Assembly: GCA_963693285.1 (NCBI GenBank)
Contig: OY848925.1
Location: 5,744,932 to 5,808,931, forward strand
Source: Xestospongia muta
Lineage: Eukaryota > Porifera > Demospongiae > Haplosclerida > Petrosiidae
Direction: 5' to 3'
Length of the DNA: 64,000 nucleotides
Both the position numbers and the translations under genes were made by a program. The notes under the pieces are model-generated. The model ran no database searches, was not told where the DNA came from, and worked only from the letters and a program-made list of their open reading frames with translations. Positions 45,972 through 54,431 of the stretch are shown piece after piece (position 1 is the stretch's first letter; the number at the start of each line of letters is the position of its first letter).

Positions 45972-46529
45972 CTAAGAATAGTCTGTTATCTGACACCTAT
46001 TATAACAGTAATATCAGACTGTTATAAGCTCTCTTATACTAACAGTCCATATAAGGAGGGTATAGTGTGGATGCTTACACCTCATTCTGTTATAATCTTG
46101 CTTATAACAGACTTATTTTAAGCAATTTGATATAAGCATATGCTTATTGCCATAACTATTAATAATAATCATTATTGTGAACAATACATTTAATTAAGTG
46201 CACTGCAGTATAATATAAGATTTTACAAAAGACACAGCTAATATCAAACAAGTGCACTTTAGGGTATACAAACAATCACTTTGTCAATTCTATAATCAAG
46301 TTTTACATTAGTCTCGGCAGCTGCACAATGTCCCACTATACCTAGCAACAGGAATAAAATTGACATAGCTATCTCTCACAAATGTTGTTGAAGAAAGAAA
46401 TGTTGTTAGAATGAATCTCAATATGGGTGATCTTCCAACCATTGGACATGTGCTAATACATTAGTATTTGTAGTTTTACGAAATTTGACCTGGATTTTAG
46501 TTTTAACTCACGACGAAAAAAATAAGTTA
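45972..46529. repeat. Recurrent noncoding block joined to ART relic
   Basis: Full-length copy of the block starting CTAAGAATAGTC, ending in TTAACTCACGACG, which then joins the ART relic. Same junction as at 34687. Confidence 0.6.
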
Positions 46530-46846
46530 CAAATGTGTATTCGTTTTTCTCTGGATCGTCAGATAGGGGAGTGATGTATGATGCATTTGTCCATAAGATA
46601 GCGTTTGGAGGTGGACTAACCACCAATAAGATACCATTTGAATATTGCATAGCATAGTCTTGGTATTCAGTAAAACTCATGACACTTTTTGTTGTGATGG
46701 TGTTACCAACTTTAAAAACAGTTGTCAAAGCTTTTTGGAATGGCAGTTCAAATGATGCACCAACTGGGCCTTTATTATTAGGAAATTCCAAAAACTCTGC
46801 CGCGAAATGATCTAGGCCTAGATTGCTAATATCAGGCTGTCCACTG
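46530..46846 (-). pseudogene. ART C-terminal relic 3
   Basis: Truncated at both ends like relic 2, but with an intact CTCTGCC, and FTEYQD like relic 1. The frame runs out into the flanking block on its 3' side (NEYTFVTYFFRRELKLK). Confidence 0.85.
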
Positions 46847-47262
46847 TAAAGTGTGAGATAAAGAGACGGGGAAATGACATAAGTACTAGTGAGGAGGAAA
46901 CAAACTGATAATGTTAGTAGGAAACAAACACTATGTTATATCCTCATTGTATCCTATATCACACAATACACACGATGCATGATCCAAACCTTGTCAACTT
47001 TCCACATGTATATCACATAGTCTTAGTTGTTAAACTATATAGTTGGAGTACAGTCCATGCTCACTAATATAATAGCAATTTTTGTTTAATTCAAGCAAGT
47101 TTTTCCTATTCCTTATGTAATGAAACAGTGAATATATACCCAAAATCAGTTGATTATATAATATGTTAATGAATATTGAATAACAAAAGTAAAGTACAAT
47201 GTACTGGAAAATATACTGGATGTACCAAACAATAGTTATTAGGTATTATATGAGCCTGTATA

Positions 47263-48474
47263 TTAGCCTGTATTTTGCATGGTGAAAACCCACACATCTT
47301 TGCCAGAAATGGTCTGTTCCTCAACATTTTGAATGAGGAACTGACTGCCAGGAGCAAACGTATACTCGTCCTTGCCAGGGTCAACTGAAAGAGGAGTAAT
47401 GTATGAAGCATTAGCCCATGAAATTGCTCCTAAAGGTGGATTAACTACCAATAAAATACCATTGGAGTATTGTAAGGCAGTATCTTGACTGCTGGTAAAG
47501 CTTAGGACACCCTTTAAAGTGATGGTATTACCAACTTGGAAAACAGTATTCAAAGCTTCGTTGAATGGCATCTCAAGAGGGTCAGTAGTTGGACCAGCAT
47601 TGCCAGGAAATTCCAGGAATTCTGGAGCAAAACGATCAAGACCCAAGTTGCTAATATCAGGCTGTCCACTAAAGAGTTGTGGTATATTGTGAGTGCTTGT
47701 ACGTGGCATAGAGTAGAAGGCAATGGTGTTGAGGTTATTTTGAGCTTCATTAAAAGCATAGAGTTCATAGTGATTTTGTTCTAGCTGCTCAGCTACATCT
47801 TCCTCACTGCTTGCTGGAACCATTAAAAGAGAGTGCATAAAATCTTCATTTTGAGGAGTAAATGGTGGCCAATTTGAAGTCCAAATAAGATTAGCAATGG
47901 TTGGATGATCCAGTGGCTTGCCTACTATACTTGTGTAATGGAAGACCTTAAAGAGCACCATCCTGAAGAAACTTGGAGAAGTCCAATCGTATACGCAGTA
48001 GGACAAAATCCTACTATCAGTGGAGCCTGCAAATGGGAAGTATAACTTTCCAGCCTCTGTTATCTCTTCATCAGTTTTTCCTGGAACATCAGGCATATTC
48101 TGGTATGGGACTAACTTTATCTCCATCATTGCTTTAAGGAGTGCAATGTCAACTTCAGAGATGGGTAGTAGAGGAAGCAGGTTCCCAGTGATGTTATTAC
48201 CATGTCCAGTAGCTGCAAAAGTACCATCATTGTTAAAAGTAAGTGTCACCTGACCTTCTCCTTGATACTTAAAGCGACTTCCATTAATGTCGATCTCCCA
48301 ACTACTTGTGCCCCATCCAACATCAACAAGATCCAAGAACCCTTTGTTAACGACAATGATACGATAACTTGATCCCTCTGGTCCACGTCGGACACCTACA
48401 ATAACTCCTCCACCACTGAGGAGAATCTGTTGTTGAGGAGAAGTGTTATTGATAACTTCAACTATTGTCCACAT
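47263..48474 (-). CDS. MWTIVE domain-ART-like fusion, subtype 1, copy 2 (403 aa)
   Basis: Close copy of 18725-19936, with FTSSQD (S328), KDEYTF (E370) and R258 kept. The middle part (RMVLFKVFHY through IANLIWTSNWPPFTP) is subtype-2-like, whereas copy 1 reads RNVIIKVFRY and IANVIWTSDWPPFTP; this points to gene conversion from a neighbour. TATATAAA on the minus strand at 48517-48524, 43 bp before the ATG. About 200 bp of upstream sequence matches copy 1 and then diverges before the minisatellite. Confidence 0.8.
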   Translation of the reverse strand: MWTIVEVINNTSPQQQILLSGGGVIVGVRRGPEGSSYRIIVVNKGFLDLVDVGWGTSSWEIDINGSRFKYQGEGQVTLTFNNDGTFAATGHGNNITGNLLPLLPISEVDIALLKAMMEIKLVPYQNMPDVPGKTDEEITEAGKLYFPFAGSTDSRILSYCVYDWTSPSFFRMVLFKVFHYTSIVGKPLDHPTIANLIWTSNWPPFTPQNEDFMHSLLMVPASSEEDVAEQLEQNHYELYAFNEAQNNLNTIAFYSMPRTSTHNIPQLFSGQPDISNLGLDRFAPEFLEFPGNAGPTTDPLEMPFNEALNTVFQVGNTITLKGVLSFTSSQDTALQYSNGILLVVNPPLGAISWANASYITPLSVDPGKDEYTFAPGSQFLIQNVEEQTISGKDVWVFTMQNTG

Positions 48475-48516
48475 TGTGTGATTAGCTAAGATTGTAAAAT
48501 CAATGAACTGACTACG

Positions 48517-48524
48517 TTTATATA
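48517..48524 (-). promoter_or_regulatory. TATA box of the 47263-48474 gene
   Basis: TATATAAA on the minus strand, same distance as in the paralogue at 18725-19936. Confidence 0.78.
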
Positions 48525-48529
48525 ATGTC

Positions 48530-49313
48530 CACTAGCTGTCTTATTAATATCTATATAACACCTCAATTGTGTTGTGGATGTAGTCATTAGATGACCTTAA
48601 TTACATTAGACTGTAAAAATGATGGTTGATTTAATCATCATTTGGTTATACAGGTTGCACTTACAAACTTATTTTTGTCGAAAAAGTAATCATAATACTG
48701 TTTTCATTACTAATGTACTACTGTTTATGTAGCTACAAAACCATCAATCTCATAGTACTTCAGTAATCATAATAGTATTATGTTTACATTTTGCATATAC
48801 AACCTGTATAATCATGTATTAGTTAATTCAACCAATTAATTTTTACAGTGTGAACTGGTAAATGTAAGCGAGCATGGTGTCATTTTGGTTATTATATGCC
48901 AGTCATTAAAGGCATCCATTTTCTATCAGAAAAAATTGATCATATAATCAGAATGTATGTTGTAGACTAGTTGTATATATTATGTAAATTGTACCTTAAT
49001 TATTTCCTCTATTATAATATAAGATTATAATCTTTCTCTTTAAAATTGTCTATAATTGTCAAAAAACCTTTCCCTATTACTGTAACAATGTCATTATTAT
49101 TTCAGTATAAACACCTTAGCTATAGTTAAGTCTTCTCATCTATAGTAATGTCTTTTAATTGTTACAATAGATTTAAAATAACATGTTATATAATTAAAAA
49201 AAAAACAGTATTATAACTTGTGTTGTATATACATAATACATATATGGCGACAAACTACTACAGCAAAAAACTAAGACTAAAATAATACATTGTTATTGGT
49301 AGCTCATTGCAAG
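48530..49313. other. Spacer between ART genes
   Basis: From about 48760 it matches 23190-23741 and 35175-35738. The part before that (48590-48760) is unique. No gene seen. Confidence 0.6.
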
Positions 49314-50528
49314 TTATTCAACAATAGCAATTAACATAAACACCCACACATCTTTATCAGAGATTAATTCTTTTTTAACTTGTTGGATGAGAAATTTGCT
49401 ACCAGGGACAAATGTGTACTCGTTTTTCTCTGGATCGTCAGATAGAGGAGTGATGTATGATGCATTTGTCCATAAGATAGCGTTTGGAGGTGGACTAACC
49501 ACCAATAAGATACCATTAGAATATTTCATAGCATAGTCTTGGTGTTCAGTGAAACTCATGACACTTTTTGTTGTGATGGTGTTACCAACTTTAAAAACAG
49601 TTGTCAAAGCTTTTTGGAATGGCAGTTCAAATGATGCACCAACTGGGCCTTTATTATTAGGAAATTCCAAAAACTCTGCCGCGAAATGATCTAGGCCTAG
49701 ATTGCTAATATCAGGCTGTCCACTGAATAGTTGACGGATTTTGAAGGTACTTGTACGTGGCATGGAGTAGAAAGCAATTCGAAGAAGGTTATTCTGAGCT
49801 TCTGAGTAAGCATAGAGTTGTGCATGAACTTTTTTTAGTTGACAAACTACATCGTCTTCGCTATCTGCTGTAGTCATTAAAAAGGAATGCATAAAATCTT
49901 GATGCTTAGGAGTAAATGGTGGCCAATTTGAAGTCCAAATAAGATTAGCAATGGTTGGTTGATCCAGTGGCTTGCCTTCTATGCCTGTGTAACGGAAGAC
50001 CTTAAAGAGTACCATCCTCAAGAAACTTGGAGAAGTCCAATCGTATACGCTATAGGACAAAATCCTACTATCAGTGGAACCTGCAAATGGGAAGTATAAC
50101 TTTCCAGCTTCTGTTATCTCTTCATTAGTTTTTCTTGGAGCATCAGGTATATTCTGGTATGGGACTAACTTTTTCTCCATCATTTCTTGGAGAAGTGTGG
50201 CATCAGATTTAGAGATGGTTAGCAAATGATGTAGGTTCCCAGTGATATTGTTTCCATTTCCAGTAGCTACAAAAGTACCATCGTTGTTAAAGGTGAGTGT
50301 AACACTGCCCTCTCCTTCATACCAATAAAGACTGCCATTAATGTTGATCTCCCAGCCACCTCTACCTCTTCCAGTATCGACAAGATCCAAGAACCCTTTG
50401 TTAACGACAATGATACGATAACTTGATCCCTCTGGTCCACGTCTGATCCCCACAATAACTCCTCCACCACTGAGGAGAATCTGTTGTTGAGGAGAAGTAT
50501 TATTGATAACTTCAACTATTGTCCACAT
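49314..50528 (-). CDS. MWTIVE domain-ART-like fusion, subtype 2, copy 3 (404 aa)
   Basis: Nearly the same protein as the copies at 23742 and 35739. Changes seen: PRKTNEE for PGKTDEE, SEDDVV for SEEDVV, DYAMKYS for DYAMQYS, and FMLIAIVE at the end. Motifs R258, E328 in FTEHQD, and E370 kept. Three independent copies keep an open 404-codon frame, which argues that the protein is under selection despite the altered Ser motif. Confidence 0.79.
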   Translation of the reverse strand: MWTIVEVINNTSPQQQILLSGGGVIVGIRRGPEGSSYRIIVVNKGFLDLVDTGRGRGGWEININGSLYWYEGEGSVTLTFNNDGTFVATGNGNNITGNLHHLLTISKSDATLLQEMMEKKLVPYQNIPDAPRKTNEEITEAGKLYFPFAGSTDSRILSYSVYDWTSPSFLRMVLFKVFRYTGIEGKPLDQPTIANLIWTSNWPPFTPKHQDFMHSFLMTTADSEDDVVCQLKKVHAQLYAYSEAQNNLLRIAFYSMPRTSTFKIRQLFSGQPDISNLGLDHFAAEFLEFPNNKGPVGASFELPFQKALTTVFKVGNTITTKSVMSFTEHQDYAMKYSNGILLVVSPPPNAILWTNASYITPLSDDPEKNEYTFVPGSKFLIQQVKKELISDKDVWVFMLIAIVE

Positions 50529-50955
50529 TTCACTTGATAGGGGTGTGGTCTGTGTTAATTAACAATAATACAATAAATTATAACAATGAAGTACGTTGTA
50601 CTAAATTTGAATGGCTTGTCACAACAATTTGGCCCACTCCCCGGAAAGGATCTAACTGTAGGAGTGATCTGCCATACCCTATCATATGTCTGACACATTT
50701 TCTATTACTTCCTGCATTTTAGCAGGAGTATAACAAGAATTGTGATGACACATTATATGCTTGGATTGAGACAGGCTATGTGCATACATGGATACCATAG
50801 ACAAGCCCTTCCCTTTCAGTAGGGAATGGGAATTATTGGACAGGCTACTTCTGACCATCCCTACATTAATTATATAATTTGTAGTCATGATCCACTGAAG
50901 AGTTAATTAATCAAAGTTGATTAAATATTGTTGGTATCATGTATTCATCATTTAG

Positions 50956-52128
50956 TCATCACCACCTCAGTTCAGCACAGAGCAAAGAACAGATGATCTT
51001 ACAGCTCTTCTTAATGTTATTGAGTCAGCCCGTCAATTTATCTATATAGCAGTAATGGATTATGAGCCAGCCATTGTTTATACCAAAACAAAGAAGTAAT
51101 GGCATTTAAAAATGTTTGCATTTATTGAATATCATGTGTTCATGTGTTGACTTTAAAACAAATGTTTACAGAGTATCTGTAAAAGTATTCATAATTACGT
51201 AGTCACATGTATAAGGGTATAATCCGATGATCATGTGTAACCTATATTATTCCAAATCATATGTCATGCTATTATAGTTTTAACTGCACTAATGGAATTA
51301 AAATCAGGAACCAGAGTACTTTGTAGGTATACTACTATTCAAGAACCTAAACCCTAAGCTTTGATGTGTTGTTGATGACACTCAAGTATAGTGCACATGC
51401 TCAGATAATGCTATGAGACTGGTTCCAGACCTTGGTTCCATTTGTGTGACTAAAACTGACAATGGACCATACAATCATGTCATCATAATGCCAATCATTA
51501 TTAGTCCCTGAAATATTCTTGTATAATTTTGACTCAAATTGTATTGGTAGGTATTGGCCTGTGATTGATGATGCTCTACGTAAAGCTGCCTATGAGAGAG
51601 GAATAAATGTTCGTCTAATGGGAAGTTATTGGAAACACACCCGTCATGATATGTCTGATTTCTTGAAGAGTTTAGGGTCTTGGAATATTGCAGGACCTTA
51701 TAATGGCAGTATTCAGACGGTTAGAAATGACACAGAATGTTAGAGCTTAGTCTTATATTTGCTTTATTTTTAGAGTTTTTTTATTGTACCTCATCTCTCC
51801 AACAAGTCAATTCCTTTCTCCAGAGTCAATCATAATAAGTACATGGTCACAGATAATGCTGCTTATATTGGTCAGCCACAAATATACTACTAATTAATAG
51901 TATATTGTTTAGTGTATATCAGTTTTACTGTGCTCTATAACTTAATTTTCCATGTTAATAGGCACCTCAAATTGGTCTGGTGATTATTTTATATATACAG
52001 CTGGTGTTAGTTGTATTGTCAATCAAACTGCCAACACAACACTGACTAATTATAACAATACTATTCAGGAGCAATTAAAACTTATATTTGAACGAGATTG
52101 GAACTCTGATTATTCTCATATTCTATAA
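50956..52128 (+). pseudogene. PLD3/4-like 3' half-gene, copy 3 (four exons)
   Basis: Exons 50956-51095, 51551-51719, 51774-51870, 51962-52128. The splice sites and frame are intact; the second HKD motif HNKYMVTD and GTSNWSGDYF are unchanged. The first half of the enzyme is absent. The changes relative to copy 1 are few (for example WKHTRHDM for WKQTHHDM). Confidence 0.82.
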
Positions 52129-52810
52129 ATGAATCTGAAAATAATTAATCAAACACTGTCTAGTACGACTTGTTCATCATTGTAATTTATTTGTATATAT
52201 GTGACCTGATTAACAATAAAGCCAGGGACTACTGTCAAAACATTTGTGACCTGATTTGTGAAAAGGGCCACTGTTAAATCACCTCAAAAACAGTTTTGTA
52301 TACCTACAGTTACTATGAATATTTGTCTATATATATCAATGGTATGTGGAAAAGACTGTTTGCTGAGATGTTTAACAGTGGTTGGTCTCTTTTCACAAAT
52401 CAGGTCACATATGTTGCTAATTAGAATTTCTTGAAAGAGAGTAAAAGTTTGTTTGCATATCAAAACGAGCATGATTTTCTAGATTTTTTAATTTAAAATT
52501 TGTATTATAGTAATCTGCCAGAGGTCTAATGTATTGATCTCTAGCTACTCGTGATGAGATCATGAGAAGGTTTCATTGTGTATTAGATAATATGTATACC
52601 ACGAAAGAAAAACCTCAAACAGAGAACACACAGACTTAGATGATATGCTATAATCATTAATTGGATCACACTGAGTTGATATGCAATAACCACTAATTAG
52701 ATCATACTGAAAGTACTTTGACCTATTGGTTATAAGTCATGTGATCTTATAAGTCACTTGATCTCCTTACTTTATTATTCTCTTCTCTTCAGCAATTGTA
52801 TGTAAGTGTG
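52129..52810. other. Spacer between PLD half-gene and 7TM-A3
   Basis: Copy of 26571-27258 and 38554-39235. No gene seen. Confidence 0.6.
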
Positions 52811-53951
52811 ATGTCTAATGATTCAGATGTCTTTTGTAATCATTCTATTAAGAATGATTTCCTTCCAGTCCTGTTAACCTTCAGTAGTACTGGAGTTGTC
52901 TCTACATTGATGTGTATAATTGCTATTGTCTTGATTGTACTATTTCGTATGTACAAATTACTAACAAACAGAATAATCCTGTATCTACTTGTAGCTGTTC
53001 TATCTTTTTGTCTTGCTACGTTAATTCAAATATCTGCACTGTGGCAAAACTACTGGAAAGGAGAGGACTATCAATGGTGTGTAGCTGAAGGATTCTTTGT
53101 TGAATATTCAGTGTGGGTTATGCTTCTATCTACTCTAGTGGTCACTTTACATTTGACAAATATGGTCCTCTTTGCCAAGTACTATGAGAGTATGACTAAA
53201 CTAGAGCCTTTTTATCTCATCTTTCCTTGGATATTTCCAGCTATAATTTCCTGGATACCATTTGTTCATAACAACTATGGTGTATCAGGTCCATGGTGTT
53301 GGATTAGGCTTTACAATGAAGACTGTTCTTGGAATAAGGAAGGAATGATTGAGGTTTATGCAACATGGTATGGTGAACTATTTCTTGGACTTACTTATCC
53401 TTAATAATATTGCTTTGGGTGTTGTTGTAGTTACTTTGTGCAAACAATCTTGTTACAATAACATTTCTTTGGACTCTTGTTACAATAACATTTCTTTGGA
53501 CTATTGTAAAGCACTCAAACAAACTCTGCCATTGATTGGTTTTCCAGTGATGTACCAGGTGCTCAGTTGGATTGCACTTGCAAATCGCATATACCAAGCG
53601 TCAATAAGTGGAAAATATATGAAATGGATGTTTTTTGGTCATGCTATTACATCTGCCAGTTGGCCTTTCTTTGCAGGACTTTTTACTATATTTTATCTAA
53701 TAGCACTTTCAGAATTTAGGAAAAAAAAATTTAGATATAATGTGATGCAATTCACACGAGTCTTTTGTAAGTGTTGTGTTAAGAGAAAGAAAAAAGTAGG
53801 GAACAGTGATGTTTCTGAATATGAACGCATTCTTGGTCCAGACTCAGAAGATCATTTTACTCAATATGGGATCACTGTGACAGCTCCAACTAGTTATCCT
53901 TTTGTGTCTGAAAGCCATGTGGAGAGAGAATATGATAAACAAATGAACTAA
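52811..53951 (+). pseudogene. 7TM receptor, subtype A, copy 3, frameshifted and rearranged
   Basis: A-type receptor with several lesions after TM5 starts. A 4-bp duplication (GGACTTACTTATCC for GGACTTATCC) at about 53390 shifts the frame; a 27-bp tandem duplication (CTTGTTACAATAACATTTC) lies at about 53448-53502; and A-rich extra bases duplicate EFR as EFRKKKFRYN at about 53715-53735. CKQSCYNN replaces CKRSCYNN. The first 190 codons and the last 195 are open in different frames. It is probably a recent pseudogene. Confidence 0.85.
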
Positions 53952-54050
53952 AATGTAATCCTGTATATGAATATGGAAAAACCTGAGACTACACAGACTG
54001 TACATTAGATCACAATATTATTGTAATTATTATAATTATGTCTTAGCTTG

Positions 54051-54270
54051 TGTAATAACTTGACAGCCGATTAGGAAACAACAATAAAACTATCTTTAGA
54101 AATAAATATACAGATATAGATATAACCACAAAGCAAAGGAATCCAACCAACAATAACGAAAAATAACAACAAAACTCTAACTGAACAATAATACATTAGA
54201 CCACTGCTTAAATATGAAATACATCACAAATTAATAAACCACACTATGACATCATAATATAGTTATTACA
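54051..54270 (-). mobile_element. LTR (3' LTR) of a Ty3-type retrotransposon
   Basis: 220 bp beginning TGTAATAACT and ending AGTTATTACA, a perfect 10-bp terminal inverted repeat with TG...CA ends. It sits directly beside the pol region, with a purine tract (minus strand AAGAGTGGAGGAA, 54271-54283) at the inner edge. It is inserted in the 7TM-A3 3' flank after GTCTTAGCTTG; the uninterrupted flank (TCTTAGCTTGTTCCAC) is seen at 28451, 31697, 40428 and 59164. No second LTR was found in the window. Confidence 0.85.
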
Positions 54271-54283
54271 TTCCTCCACTCTT
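54271..54283 (-). other. Polypurine tract of the LTR element
   Basis: Read on the minus strand: AAGAGTGGAGGAA immediately before the LTR. This is the expected primer position for plus-strand synthesis in LTR elements. Confidence 0.75.
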
Positions 54284-54431
54284 AGTAGAAAATAGAAGTC
54301 CCATAATAGTTTGGAGGTCTTCTTTGATGAACAACAGGTTCCGAACTACAACTTGGTTCGATGTTATCAGTTTCTGATGATTGGGTTACTTGTATATCTT
54401 GTTGATCTTCTGTAGTTGCACTATCAAAACG

